Source: Paludibacteraceae bacterium
GTDB taxonomy: Bacteria > Bacteroidota > Bacteroidia > Bacteroidales > Paludibacteraceae
DNA length: 64,000 nt
Direction: 5' to 3'
Assembly: GCA_017551675.1 (NCBI GenBank)
Contig: JAFZLC010000030.1
Coordinates: 1 to 64,000, forward strand
The translations under genes and the position numbers were made by a program. The first letter of the stretch is position 1; every line of letters begins with the position of its first letter. Under the pieces are notes generated by a model that worked only from the letters and a program-made list of their open reading frames with translations, was not told the origin of the DNA and did no database searches. Below are positions 44,837 through 55,000 of this stretch, piece after piece.

Positions 44837-44998
44837 TTACTCAACTTCAGAGAACTGGTCCTTACCTACTGAACATAGCGGACACTCAAAGTCATCGGGA
44901 AGTTCCTCGAAAGGTGTTCCTGGCTCAATTCCGCCTTCTGGATAACCTACTTCTGGATCATACTCCCAACCACATACGTCACATACGTACTTTTTCAT
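44837..44998 (-). CDS. Rubredoxin
   Basis: A 53-aa electron carrier with a single Fe(SCys)4 site. The two knuckles are [16 protein letters not shown] (C6 and C9) and [13 protein letters not shown] (C39 and C42), with the usual acidic [12 protein letters not shown] between them. It reads directly from ATG at 44998 to TAA at 44837, the length of ordinary rubredoxins. In anaerobes it feeds peroxide- or superoxide-reducing enzymes. A minus-strand -7 element (TATATTTG, 45053-45060) lies 54 bp upstream. It is separate from the trp operon that ends at 45110. Confidence 0.96.
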   Translation of the reverse strand: MKKYVCDVCGWEYDPEVGYPEGGIEPGTPFEELPDDFECPLCSVGKDQFSEVE

Positions 44999-45052
44999 TT
45001 TCAATTGTATTTTTTGTTAATAATACGACTGCATATCCTGCAACCTCGACCG

Positions 45053-45060
45053 CAAATATA
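45053..45060 (-). promoter_or_regulatory. -7 element of the rubredoxin gene
   Basis: CAAATATA on the plus strand reads TATATTTG on the minus strand, between the trpA stop and the rubredoxin start. Confidence 0.6.
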
Positions 45061-45109
45061 GTTTTATTTTACAAAATCATAAACAATTCTCATTATAATT
45101 TTGTGAAAA

Positions 45110-45883
45110 TTATTTGCTCAAAGCATCCAATAACATATCCATTGCTTTCCCTGCATCTCCTGTTTGTCCGTATAGACTCACAAAACGTGATCCTATGATG
45201 GCACCAGAGGCATTTCTCATCGCCGACTCCAACGTCTGTTTGTTACTGATCCCGAAACCAATCAAGCGAGGATTCTTTAAGTTCATCTTATCAATGCGCT
45301 CGAAATATTTCTGCTTGGCATCATCAAATGAACTTTGTGCGCCTGTTGTCGCTGCTGAACTAACCATATAGATAAAACCATCTGTATGATCATCAATCAG
45401 ATGTATTCGCTCATCACTTGTCTCTGGCGTAATCAACATAATGACCTTCAAATCATATTTGTCTGCCACTGGTTTGAAACTCTTCAAATAGTCATCAAAC
45501 GGAAGGTCTGGTATGATAACTCCGTCTATTCCCACTTCAACACAACGCTGACAGAAACGTTCGAATCCCATAACTAGAACAGGATTCAAATATCCCATCA
45601 AAATAAGTGGAATATTCACATCTTTACGAATATCCTTCAATTGATTGAAAAGAAGATTCAATGACATTCCATTGCGTAATGCTGTAGTGGCTGCATCCTG
45701 AATAACAGGACCGTCTGCCATGGGGTCACTGAACGGAATACCAATCTCAATTAAATCAACACCTTTCTTCTCCAACGTGCGAATAGTTGAAACTGTGGCA
45801 TCCAAAGTGGGATGTCCTGCACAAAAGTAGATGGATAATATATTTTTGCCCTTCGTGGCTAATAGATGATTTATTCTATTCAT
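45110..45883 (-). CDS. trpA: Tryptophan synthase alpha subunit
   Basis: Cleaves indole-3-glycerol phosphate to indole, which tunnels to TrpB. The 257-aa TIM barrel has the catalytic Glu in LIEIGIPFSDPMADGPVIQ and the Asp in GVIIPDLPFDDY; the phosphate-binding GFGISNKQ and GAIIGSRFV segments are present. It is the last gene of trpBEGDCFA, overlapping trpF by 4 bp. Unlike in most bacteria, trpA and trpB lie at opposite ends of the operon, an arrangement known from Bacteroides. Confidence 0.97.
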   Translation of the reverse strand: MNRINHLLATKGKNILSIYFCAGHPTLDATVSTIRTLEKKGVDLIEIGIPFSDPMADGPVIQDAATTALRNGMSLNLLFNQLKDIRKDVNIPLILMGYLNPVLVMGFERFCQRCVEVGIDGVIIPDLPFDDYLKSFKPVADKYDLKVIMLITPETSDERIHLIDDHTDGFIYMVSSAATTGAQSSFDDAKQKYFERIDKMNLKNPRLIGFGISNKQTLESAMRNASGAIIGSRFVSLYGQTGDAGKAMDMLLDALSK

Positions 45884-46506
45884 AATGCTTTGATTTTATT
45901 AATGAAGTTACTGATTGCTTTAATATCTTTAAGCGCTGGTGATATCTCAAAACACGAATTGATGTCGATACCAGCAAAAAGAGGATGAGAAAAGGATTGC
46001 ACCTTTGATACATCCGACGGACCAATGCCACCTGTGATAAGAAATGGCAATCGACCTTTATAGTTCTGCAACAATGACCAATCAAATGACTCACCGCTAC
46101 CTCCGTAGGATGCACATCTTGTTTCAAACAGAAAATAGTCCACTACACCTTCGTATGCTTTACAGTGGTTCAAATCAAGCGCTGTCGATATTGGTATCAC
46201 CTTAATGAGCTTGACTTGCGGCCCCACCTTCACACGTAATTGTTTACAATAGTCGGGCGACTCATCTCCATGCAACTGAATCAGATTCAATTGATATTTA
46301 CTTTCATTGTCTTTCACCTTCTGTATCTGCTCGTTAACAAACACACCCACTTTTTGACAATTTTGAGGAAGTGCTGATGGTAATAGGTCTCCCACATATC
46401 GTTTGGATGAGGGATAAAATATAAAACCCATCCAATCAATCGTATTCAATTGATCTGCCTTCTGAATGTTTTCGGCATCACGCATGCCACATACCTTGAC
46501 TATCAT
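45880..46506 (-). CDS. trpF: Phosphoribosylanthranilate isomerase
   Basis: Amadori isomerisation of phosphoribosylanthranilate to CdRP. The 208-aa barrel starts with VKVCGMRDAENIQ (catalytic Cys) and has the catalytic Asp region FLFETR and the phosphate sites ITGGIGPSDV and AGIDINSCFE. It overlaps trpC and trpA by 4 bp on each side. The family's usual general-acid Asp (FLLD) appears here as FLFE, which is worth checking. Confidence 0.95.
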   Translation of the reverse strand: MIVKVCGMRDAENIQKADQLNTIDWMGFIFYPSSKRYVGDLLPSALPQNCQKVGVFVNEQIQKVKDNESKYQLNLIQLHGDESPDYCKQLRVKVGPQVKLIKVIPISTALDLNHCKAYEGVVDYFLFETRCASYGGSGESFDWSLLQNYKGRLPFLITGGIGPSDVSKVQSFSHPLFAGIDINSCFEISPALKDIKAISNFINKIKAL

Positions 46507-47306
46507 CGTTGTATTATATCATGAATAAATTGAGCTAATGTATCACCAGGAGAACTCGTCTTCATAAACGTCTCTCCAATCAGGAATCCACGGAATCCCA
46601 CCTCTCTCAACTCTCTCACAATCTGTGGGTCGCTGATACCACTTTCGCTGACAAGTAACTTGTCGGAAGGAAGTGAAGCTGCTATCTGGAAGGATGTCTT
46701 CACATCTGTTTGGAAAGTGGTGAGATTTCGATTGTTGACGCCTACCATATCAATATGATCATTGATGTAGGATAATTCATGCTCATCGTGAACCTCCAAC
46801 AACGTCTCCAACTTCAACTCATGTGCCTTCTTAGCTAGTGTGGCACACTGCTCTTGTGTCAGATTGGCAGCAATCAACAGAACGGCATCCGCTCCCACCT
46901 CTCTCGCCTCAAAGAGCTGATACTCATCGATGATGAACTCCTTGCGGAGAATCGGGCACTCCACGAGTGGACGAGCTATACGAATAAAATCAAGCTGTCC
47001 GCCGAAGTAACGCTCATTGGTAAGGATAGAGATAGCACTTGCCCCGTTTTGGCTATATGAAGGAGGTATGATCTCTGGTTTGCCCTCCTCTTTAATCCAT
47101 CCTTTTGATGGACTTTTCCTTTTAAATTCGGCAATGATACCAGAGGCAGAATTCTGCAGACTATCCTTCATGGAACGAAGTTCCAATGGTTCATCCATCA
47201 TCTTCTCCACCCTATGGTAGAGATCTGCAGGTAGAACCCTTTTCTTCTGCTCCTCAACCTCTATTATTTTATGAGCAACTATCTCTTCAAGAATATTCTT
47301 AGCCAT
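46503..47306 (-). CDS. trpC: Indole-3-glycerol phosphate synthase
   Basis: Decarboxylating ring closure of CdRP to indole-3-glycerol phosphate. In the 267-aa barrel: IIAEFKRKSPSKGWI (catalytic Glu and Lys), LTNERYFGGQLDFI, RKEFIIDEYQLFEA and VGVNNRNLTTF with VSESGIS. It is a separate protein, not fused to TrpF as in E. coli. It overlaps trpD by 8 bp and trpF by 4 bp, so the run is translationally coupled. Confidence 0.97.
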   Translation of the reverse strand: MAKNILEEIVAHKIIEVEEQKKRVLPADLYHRVEKMMDEPLELRSMKDSLQNSASGIIAEFKRKSPSKGWIKEEGKPEIIPPSYSQNGASAISILTNERYFGGQLDFIRIARPLVECPILRKEFIIDEYQLFEAREVGADAVLLIAANLTQEQCATLAKKAHELKLETLLEVHDEHELSYINDHIDMVGVNNRNLTTFQTDVKTSFQIAASLPSDKLLVSESGISDPQIVRELREVGFRGFLIGETFMKTSSPGDTLAQFIHDIIQR

Positions 47307-48291
47307 TGATTTCTACAAATTTAGTGAATGATTTCAGTGCCTTGCCACTTTCGAGCGACTCCTTAGCAATCTCCAAACAATCAACGAGGGATTTCTTTTC
47401 CATCACTGAAATGGCAGCTGCCGCATTAGCAATCACCACATTCTTTTGTGCCTCTGTGGATGTGCCTTTCAACACTGCATCAAAAATACGAACCGCATCC
47501 TCAGCAGTGTCACCTCCTCGAATCTCTTCTTGCTTAACGACTGCAAAACCTAAATCTTGTGGAGAGTAAACTGTCTCCTCCTGATTGGTGCAGATCTTGA
47601 AATCACTCGTCAGAGAGATTTCATCATACCCATCGTAACTTGTTAAGACACCATAGTTATCTCCTATCAGACGATGCACATCATTGTACAAACGTAACTG
47701 TTGATGATTAGCTGCTCCATGAAGAGAGTTCTTCGGATGACAAGGATTCACCAATGGGCCCAATAAGTTGAAAAAAGTAGGGACTGCCAACGAACGACGC
47801 ACAGGTCCCACATTCTTCATTCCGTATGCAAAGAGTGGCGCATGGAAATAGCAGATACCAGCTTCATCCAAACTATGTTTCAACACTGATATGTCGTCAG
47901 TGAATTTAACATTGTGTGCTGCCAGCACGTTGCTCGCACCACTTACAGATGAGCTTGCACCATTACCATGTTTCGTCACCTTATATCCAGCACCCGCTAC
48001 AACAAACGATGCACAAGTGGAGATATTAAAGGTATTTTTCCCATCACCACCAGTTCCCACAATATCAATGGTGTTATATTCCGAGAAATCCATGTATTTA
48101 CCAGTCTCCAACAACCCCTGACGAAATCCTAACAACTCTTCTGGTGAGATACCTCTCATTTGAATGCAGGTTATCAAAGAAGCCACTTGAGCATCCTCAT
48201 ACTTATTCTCTGTTATATTATGCATAATCTGACACGTCTCTTCCTGAGTTAACGTATCATTTTGCAACAATCGGGTCAAATATTGTTTCAT
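47299..48291 (-). CDS. trpD: Anthranilate phosphoribosyltransferase
   Basis: Joins anthranilate with PRPP. The 330-aa protein has IVGTGGDGKNTFNIST (PRPP loop), KHGNGASSSVSGASN and the anthranilate-site region LGPLVNPCHPK. The ATG at 48291 (MKQYLTRLL) is preferred, because the 14 codons upstream have no family counterpart and would lie in the 34-bp gap after trpG. It is not fused to TrpG. Confidence 0.96.
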   Translation of the reverse strand: MKQYLTRLLQNDTLTQEETCQIMHNITENKYEDAQVASLITCIQMRGISPEELLGFRQGLLETGKYMDFSEYNTIDIVGTGGDGKNTFNISTCASFVVAGAGYKVTKHGNGASSSVSGASNVLAAHNVKFTDDISVLKHSLDEAGICYFHAPLFAYGMKNVGPVRRSLAVPTFFNLLGPLVNPCHPKNSLHGAANHQQLRLYNDVHRLIGDNYGVLTSYDGYDEISLTSDFKICTNQEETVYSPQDLGFAVVKQEEIRGGDTAEDAVRIFDAVLKGTSTEAQKNVVIANAAAAISVMEKKSLVDCLEIAKESLESGKALKSFTKFVEING

Positions 48292-48325
48292 TGTGATTTT
48301 AATTTTAAAAGATTTTACAATAGCG

Positions 48326-48889
48326 TTACGCATTCATCCAGTTCTCAATGATCTGCTTACCCGCAGGGGTAAGGATACTTTCAGGATGAAATTGTATGCC
48401 TCTGATATCCATTTCACGATGACGGAGAGACATAATGAGACCTTCATTTGAAACAGCTGTTGTCTCCAAGCACTGAGGAAGAGTCTCCTTGTCAACCACC
48501 CATGAATGATAACGTCCCACCTCAATCTCTTCTGGCAATCCTCTGTAGATTACATCATCACCAAGAATATGACATGGAGTGGCTACCCCATGATATACTT
48601 CAGAAAGATTGACCAACTTAGCACCAAAAACCTCACCGATAGCTTGATGACCAAGGCAGATACCTAAAATTGGCTTCTTACCAGCATAGTGACGAATAAC
48701 ATCCAGTAGCAAACCTGCCTCGCTTGGGATGCCCGGACCCGGAGAGAGGACAATTTTGTCAAAATCCTTCAAATCATCCAATTGAAATTGGTCGTTGCGT
48801 ACAACAGTAACTGTTGCGCCTAATTCTTTTATTAAGTGACTCAAATTGTATGTGAACGAGTCGTAATTGTCTATGATAACTATCTTCAT
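48326..48889 (-). CDS. trpG: Anthranilate synthase glutamine amidotransferase component
   Basis: Supplies ammonia from glutamine to TrpE. A class I amidotransferase of 187 aa: oxyanion/active Cys in PILGICLGHQAIGE, DNYDSFTYNL at the start and the His-Glu dyad in IQFHPESILTP. It starts 11 bp after trpE. Such subunits sometimes also serve p-aminobenzoate synthesis; no pab gene is nearby, and its place in the trp operon makes the tryptophan role main. Confidence 0.96.
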   Translation of the reverse strand: MKIVIIDNYDSFTYNLSHLIKELGATVTVVRNDQFQLDDLKDFDKIVLSPGPGIPSEAGLLLDVIRHYAGKKPILGICLGHQAIGEVFGAKLVNLSEVYHGVATPCHILGDDVIYRGLPEEIEVGRYHSWVVDKETLPQCLETTAVSNEGLIMSLRHREMDIRGIQFHPESILTPAGKQIIENWMNA

Positions 48890-48900
48890 CTTTTTTCAAT

Positions 48901-50319
48901 TTAAAAATCCTCAGCCATTTGGATTGCTTTCCGAAGAGCTCCTAATTTATTATTAACCTCTTGTAATTCATATTCGACATCGCTTTTGGCTACGATACCA
49001 CCGCCTGCTTGGAACCACAATTCTCTGTTACGGCTAACGAATGTACGAATAGTGATAGCTTGATTGACAGAACGGTCAAATCCGATGAATCCGATGCAAC
49101 CACCATATGCACCACGGTTATGTGGCTCATATTCACTAATGAGTTGCATTGCCTTCACCTTAGGAGCTCCACTAAGTGTTCCTGCTGGGAAGGTGTCGAT
49201 GAATGCTTTGATTGGATCTGCATCCTTATCAAGTTGACCACTAACACGACTTACCAAGTGAATAACATGGCTATAGAACTGCATATCCTTAAAGAACTCC
49301 ACATGAACACCATGACAATTACGAGAAAGGTCGTTACGAGCCAAATCGACAAGCATAACATGCTCTGCATTCTCCTTAGGATCGTTTCTCAAATAAGTAG
49401 CATTCTTACGGTCTTCCTCAACATTACCCGTTCTACGCGTCGTACCGGCAATAGGGTCGATATATGCTTGATAACCATCTCCTGTTTTAATTACACGGCA
49501 ATGCGTTTCAGGAGAAGAACCGAAGATACGGAATCCACCGAAATCAAAGTAGAACAAATAAGGGGAAGGATTGATGGTACGCAAAGCACGGTAGAGGTTG
49601 AAATCGTCACCTTCATAATGTTGAACGAAACGACGAGAGAGAACGATTTGAAAGACATCGCCACGTTGGCAGTGAGCAATACCACGACGGATGTTCTCAC
49701 GATGTTCATCATCTGTAATGGTGGATCGACAATCATCCACAGCACGGAATTTACCTGGGTGAATGGATGGAACAGAAATCGTTCTGATTAATTGATCAAG
49801 GTTGTCCTTCTCTCCCTCACGCACTAGTTCGATGACAGTCATCTCATTCCTGAAGTGATCGAATGCAATCACCGATTTATATAAGATATAAAGCATATCC
49901 GGAGCATCACATTTTTCAGCCGTAGCATCTTTAACAGGGATGTTCTCAAAATAGCGAGTAGCATTGAACGAAGTATAACCAAAAAGACCGCAATAAGAGG
50001 CATTCTCACCTGTAACATGAAAAGAAGAGAGCAAAGTGTTGATCAAGCGAGCCGTGTCAAACTCTTTATCGATAGGATGTTTCTCAATGGTTCCATCAGG
50101 ATATTGGATGACACCCATTTTGTGTTCAATAGCAACACTGGCAATGGGATTAAAACCGATAAAACTTTTAGCATTTTCACCTCCATGGTAATCGGAACAC
50201 TCCATTAAGGCGTTTTTAGGATAACTATCCCGTACTTTTAAATATGTAGTGATGGGAGTATGGATATCCCCATGCATCTTTTTACAAATGGTATGATATT
50301 CAAACATGGCATTAATCAT
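48901..50319 (-). CDS. trpE: Anthranilate synthase component I
   Basis: Makes anthranilate from chorismate. The 472 aa include the chorismate-binding fold signatures RRFVQHYEGDDFNLYRAL, FGSSPETHCRV, IDPIAGTTRR, LVDLARNDLSR, FPAGTLSGAPK and QAGGGIVAKSDVE. The N-terminal feedback region has a LLESS-like element only in diverged form (NALMECSDYHGGENAKSFIG), so the sensitivity to tryptophan cannot be read off. The first ATG overlaps the trpB stop (TAATG); an alternative ATG is four codons later. Confidence 0.96.
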   Translation of the reverse strand: MINAMFEYHTICKKMHGDIHTPITTYLKVRDSYPKNALMECSDYHGGENAKSFIGFNPIASVAIEHKMGVIQYPDGTIEKHPIDKEFDTARLINTLLSSFHVTGENASYCGLFGYTSFNATRYFENIPVKDATAEKCDAPDMLYILYKSVIAFDHFRNEMTVIELVREGEKDNLDQLIRTISVPSIHPGKFRAVDDCRSTITDDEHRENIRRGIAHCQRGDVFQIVLSRRFVQHYEGDDFNLYRALRTINPSPYLFYFDFGGFRIFGSSPETHCRVIKTGDGYQAYIDPIAGTTRRTGNVEEDRKNATYLRNDPKENAEHVMLVDLARNDLSRNCHGVHVEFFKDMQFYSHVIHLVSRVSGQLDKDADPIKAFIDTFPAGTLSGAPKVKAMQLISEYEPHNRGAYGGCIGFIGFDRSVNQAITIRTFVSRNRELWFQAGGGIVAKSDVEYELQEVNNKLGALRKAIQMAEDF

Positions 50320-51518
50320 TAATCGTTTAACATTTCTTGGTGAGATAAGTAGGTATTGATATCCTTGTCGCCTCGACCACTAACCGTTAGCACCACAATG
50401 GAATCCTTCTTGAATAGATGTTTCACCTTAGGAAGGAGAGCAAGAGCATGAGCACTTTCGAGAGCAGGGATGATACCTTCAAGGCGAGTCAACTCATACG
50501 CAGCACGAACAGCTTCATCATCATTAGCAGCGATAACCGTTGCTCTGCCCTTATCATATAAGTTACAGTGAATAGGTCCCGTACCCGGATAATCCAATCC
50601 AGCAGAAATAGAGTAAGGTTCAACAATCTGACCATCCTCCGTTTGGATCAATTTGATCTTGCTACCATGAAGGATTCCGACGGTACCCACCTGCATAGAA
50701 GCAGCTGTTTGACCCGTCTCGATACCCAATCCACCAGCCTCACCGAGAATCAGTTGTACATTAGGGTTATCAAGGTAATGATAGATGGTACCAGCCGCAT
50801 TACTTCCACCACCTACACAAGCCATTAGGAAATCAGGATAATCACGACCGATCTTTTCTTGTAACTGCCATTTTATCTCCTCCGAGATGACACTTTGCAT
50901 TCTGGCTACCAAATCAGGATAAGGATGAGGACCAACAGTCGAACCAATCACATAATAAGTATCCGATGGATGACAACACCAATCACGAATAGCTTCATTT
51001 GTGGCATCTTTCAATGTCTTGTTACCTGAATTAACAGGAACTACGGTTGCGCCCAGCATCTTCATTCGTTCAACATTGACATGCTGACGTTCTACATCCA
51101 ATGCACCTTGGTAGACGGTACATGGCATATTCATCAAAGCACAAGCTGTAGCTGTAGCCACTCCATGTTGACCAGCACCTGTCTCCGCAATAATACGAGT
51201 CTTACCCATCTGCTTAGCCAAAAGAATCTGTCCGATGGCATTGTTAATCTTATGCGCACCCGTATGATTCAAATCTTCACGTTTCAGGTAGAGTTGACAT
51301 CCATATTTCTCGCTCATTCTTTTTGCATAATATAATGGAGAAGGTCTACCCACATAATCTTTCAATAATGAGTGGAATTCTTTTTTAAATTCCTCACTTT
51401 CAATAATAGGAAGATACGCTTTCTTTAAATCTTCAACTGCTTTGTAAAGAATTTCGGGTATATATGCTCCTCCATATTCGCCATAAAAACCCTTTTCGTT
51501 CACTTGATAACTTTCCAT
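50319..51518 (-). CDS. trpB: Tryptophan synthase beta subunit
   Basis: PLP-dependent condensation of indole with serine. The 399 aa are of the TrpB1 type: [17 protein letters not shown], the PLP Lys in [28 protein letters not shown], and the phosphate site [10 protein letters not shown]. First gene of the trpBEGDCFA operon, 25 bases after the leader terminator. Its stop codon overlaps the trpE start. Confidence 0.97.
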   Translation of the reverse strand: MESYQVNEKGFYGEYGGAYIPEILYKAVEDLKKAYLPIIESEEFKKEFHSLLKDYVGRPSPLYYAKRMSEKYGCQLYLKREDLNHTGAHKINNAIGQILLAKQMGKTRIIAETGAGQHGVATATACALMNMPCTVYQGALDVERQHVNVERMKMLGATVVPVNSGNKTLKDATNEAIRDWCCHPSDTYYVIGSTVGPHPYPDLVARMQSVISEEIKWQLQEKIGRDYPDFLMACVGGGSNAAGTIYHYLDNPNVQLILGEAGGLGIETGQTAASMQVGTVGILHGSKIKLIQTEDGQIVEPYSISAGLDYPGTGPIHCNLYDKGRATVIAANDDEAVRAAYELTRLEGIIPALESAHALALLPKVKHLFKKDSIVVLTVSGRGDKDINTYLSHQEMLND

Positions 51519-51542
51519 TTTACTCTCGTTTTTTATTGTTAC

Positions 51543-51576
51543 AAAAAAAGCCTGTCGTAAGTACTTACGACAGGCT
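51543..51576 (-). terminator. trp attenuator (leader terminator)
   Basis: On the minus strand a perfect 14-bp inverted repeat (AGCCTGTCGTAAGT / ACTTACGACAGGCT) runs straight into seven T. It lies between the leader peptide and trpB, so it must be bypassed to express the operon. TCGTAAGT also occurs inside the leader peptide codons (about 51641-51634), so it can compete for the right arm. Confidence 0.85.
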
Positions 51577-51600
51577 CCATTGTTCTTTTATCTATTTTAT

Positions 51601-51693
51601 TTAGACGTTAGCTTCAAGGAATACCCCATCTGACTTACGATTTATGAATCTTAAGCCTTGCCAACGCCAATATTTAAAAAAATTCCTTTTCAT
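51601..51693 (-). CDS. trpL: trp operon leader peptide
   Basis: A 30-codon ORF upstream of trpB on the same strand, ATG at 51693, TAA at 51601. It begins MKRNFFKYWRWQGLRF, with Trp at positions 9 and 11. Tryptophan is rare, so two Trp codons in an 11-residue start is a strong signal; in attenuation-controlled operons ribosome stalling at such codons decides whether the downstream terminator forms. The terminator is 25 bases after the stop codon. An inverted repeat GTTGCAA-AA-TTGCAAC (51699-51714) lies just upstream of the ATG. Confidence 0.8.
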   Translation of the reverse strand: MKRNFFKYWRWQGLRFINRKSDGVFLEANV

Positions 51694-52091
51694 ACTGGTT
51701 GCAAAATTGCAACAAAAAAAATTACCTGCAAAAAAATTAACGATTATTTTTTCATTTTTTTTATTTTTTGATTATAACACGCTGATAAATAAATAGTTTT
51801 GTCATTCCTTCCATTTGTTATATTTAAATCCTTTATGAAATTATCGATGTACAAAAGCTTCTACAAGATATTAGCAGTTCCATCATGGAGATTTTTCAGT
51901 AAAATGAAAAGATATTTACGGATATTTCACATAAAATTTGATTGTTTAAAAGATTATCACTACTTTTGCTTGGACCAAATAAGCATTGATTAATGGTGGA
52001 TTCTATATATTCACCGTTTTATTTAATTAACATAGTATGATTTGTGGGTTGATTTTAGGGGTTTGGTATAATTTATTTAGGATTTAATAGT
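51694..52091. promoter_or_regulatory. Divergent control region trp / 1440-aa gene
   Basis: On the minus side is the inverted repeat GTTGCAA-AA-TTGCAAC and AT-rich DNA; I could not pick a convincing minus-strand -7 element for trp. On the plus side TACTTTTG (51961-51968) fits the -7 consensus, and copy B of the dispersed element follows in the leader. A 64-codon ORF at 51799-51993 has no recognisable features and is not called. Confidence 0.5.
51995..52053 (+). repeat. Dispersed element copy B with conserved flank
   Basis: A 21-bp palindromic core (GGTGGATT-CTATA-TATTCACC) and a flank with CATAGTATGATTTGTGGGTT that aligns with copy A (42231-42286). It starts 27 bases after the -7 element at 51961-51968 and ends 39 bases before the ATG. 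Confidence 0.7.
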
Positions 52092-55000
52092 ATGATAAGA
52101 AAGGCGATAAAAAGATATTTATGGTTGCTTTTCATTGTAATGGGAATAAACTTGCAAACAAAGGCAGCAGGTGAATTCTTTACTAATGAAGATGTGGTTT
52201 CGTTTTGTACTGACAAGAATGAATTAGGAATTAGTTATCCTGCGGGTACCTCCAAGGAATTAGCTTTCCCGTTTGCCAGTGGATGTTTGGATAAGATGCC
52301 ATCTCCCCAATGGTTCATCATGCAGATTGAAGATTCCGGACTATTGGGAATCACAATAGAGCATTCTGAAGGATATGATATTGATTTTGCCTGTTATGGT
52401 CCGTTTACAGGAAAAAACAAGCAAGAAGTGATCAATAAAATTAATACCGATGAGTCCATATTTAACATTAAGGATGACTACGACTTTATGGCAACTTACT
52501 ATGCGGCAGACACCTGTTATCCTCAGGAATATCGTGACGAACTGAAACGTATTGCAGAAGAAAGACAAAAAGTAGAAGACGATTGTGAAGCAAATCATTA
52601 TCTATATCCACCAGAAAACTTCCCTACGATATCAGATTACTATTCCTACATAGAAGAAGAACAGCAACTAGTGCGTGAATGTGTAGACATTACCATAGAG
52701 GAAAAACATTTAGTTGATCCACCTGATCCTATTCAGTTTGACATAAACAATCCTTGTTTTAGAGGTTATAAGGATAATTATCCGTTAGAATCTATTATTG
52801 ATTGTAGTTACAGTGAAAGTAGTAAGGAATTCTGTTACATCCCTAATGCGAAAAAGGGAGAATGGTATGTGCTATTGATCACCAACTTTTCGCAAAAACC
52901 GGGTACCATTTTTTTTAACAAAACAACAGGAGAGGCCACAACTAACTGTAAGATCATTGTCGATGCCATGACTGTTGGTCCGATTTGCGAAGGGGAATCG
53001 TTTGAATTGGACATCAACAATGCTCCTGAAGACGCCTCTTTCTCATGGAGAGGTCCAAATGGTTTTTCTTCCACATTAAAGAATCCAACTATTCAAAATG
53101 CCACACAAGAAGATGCTGGTATATACACCGTTGTCATGGTTCATAATGGAGTGGCTTCCGAAGAGGTAGAAGTGCCTGTTACCGTTAATAAAAAAATAAC
53201 TACATCTGAAACAGTAGTTATCCATGAGGGCGAGTTTTATGAGTTTGGTGACGATATTCTAACAGAAGCCGGAGAATACCAAAACACCTTTTCTAGAAAA
53301 TTAACTGGATGCGACAGCATCGTTAATCTTACTTTGCTAGTGGCTCAATATGACGAAGTCATCGCCACCAACAATGGACCTATCTGCGAAGGTGACTATT
53401 TGGAACTTGATGTGTACAATGCGCCAGAAAATGCTACCTTCCACTGGATAGGTCCGAATGGATTTTCCGCAACAGGCGAATCCATCATTTTAGAAAATAC
53501 CCCACATGACTATGCTGGCACTTATACCGTTGTTGCCACTGTCAATGGCTACGATTTGCCTGCGGCTCAAACTGTAGTCACAATAAATAAAGAAGTTCAT
53601 ACTGTGATAGATACAACCATTTTTGAAGATGAAACATATCTATTCAATGGAAATCCTATTTCTTCTCCTGGTACATACAAAGAAACATTTACCAGTGCAG
53701 CTGGTTGTGATAGCACAGTAACACTAGAATTAAAAGTAAAACAGTATGATCCTATCACCGTCTCAAATAATGGTCCGCTTTGCGAAGGAGAAACACTTTC
53801 ATTACTTTCATTCTCTGTGATTGGTGCAGCAAATAACGCAGATTACTCATGGAGAGGTCCAAATGGATTCTATTCAAACGAGGTGTCTCCTACTCTTCCT
53901 AATGTGTCGAGCATAAATAGCGGTACCTATTCGCTTTCCGTCTCTAGGTATGGTGTCTTGATAGCAACTGTTGAAACAGAGGTTGTAATAAACAAAACTA
54001 AACTCTCGGAGGAAAATGCAACAATTATGCAAGGTGAAACATTCTTGTTCAACGGGCGTTCCCTCTCTGAGGCTGGCACTTATGTCGATACATTTAGCAC
54101 AACAACGGGTTGTGATAGCATTGTGACATTAACCCTAACCGTAAATGAATATGATCCTATCATCATCACAAACAATGGCCCGCTCTGTGAAGGTGAGTCA
54201 CTTTCATTCCATGTAACGAATGTTCCTGATGATGCTTCATTCTCATGGTCGGGTCCAAATGGATTCTCTTCCATCGAAGAGAGTCCTACTCTTTCTAATG
54301 TGTCATACGATAATAACGGAACCTACTCACTTACCGTTTCCGTCAATGGCTATGCTTTACCAACTGCAGAAACGAATGTTGTGGTAAACGAAACTCAACG
54401 TACTGAAATAAATGAATCAATCAAACAAGGTGAAACGTTCTTATTCAACGGGAAAAACCTCTCTGAGGCTGGCACCTATCTGGATACACTTACCAGCACG
54501 AAAACGGGTTGTGATAGCATCGTGACATTAAACTTAACCGTAAGTGACTATGATCCTATCATTCTCACAAACAATGGTCCGCTCTGCGAAGGTGAAACCC
54601 TTACATTCAGTGTAACCAATGCACCAAATAATGCTTCATTCTCTTGGACTGGCCCGAATGGATTCTCATCCAGCGAAGAGAGTCCTTCCCTTCCTAATGT
54701 ATTGAGTGCAAATGTCGGTACCTACTCACTTACCGTTTCCGTCAATGGTTATACTTTACCAACCGCAGAAACGAATGTTGTAGTATACCTATCTCAACAT
54801 ACTGAAATAGAGGAATCCATTCAGCAAGGCGAAACATACCTATTCAACGGACATTCCATCACTGTTGCTGGCACCTATCATGACACACTTACTAGTGTTA
54901 CTGGTTGCGACAGCATCGTAACGTTAAATTTAACTGTAATTGAATACGACCCTATCATCATCACTAATAATGGTCCGCTTTGCGAAGGCGAAACACTTAC

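Noticed and set aside
51799..51993. 64-codon ORF upstream of the 1440-aa gene
   Set aside because: AT-rich, overlaps the promoter at 51961, and lacks any recognisable feature.
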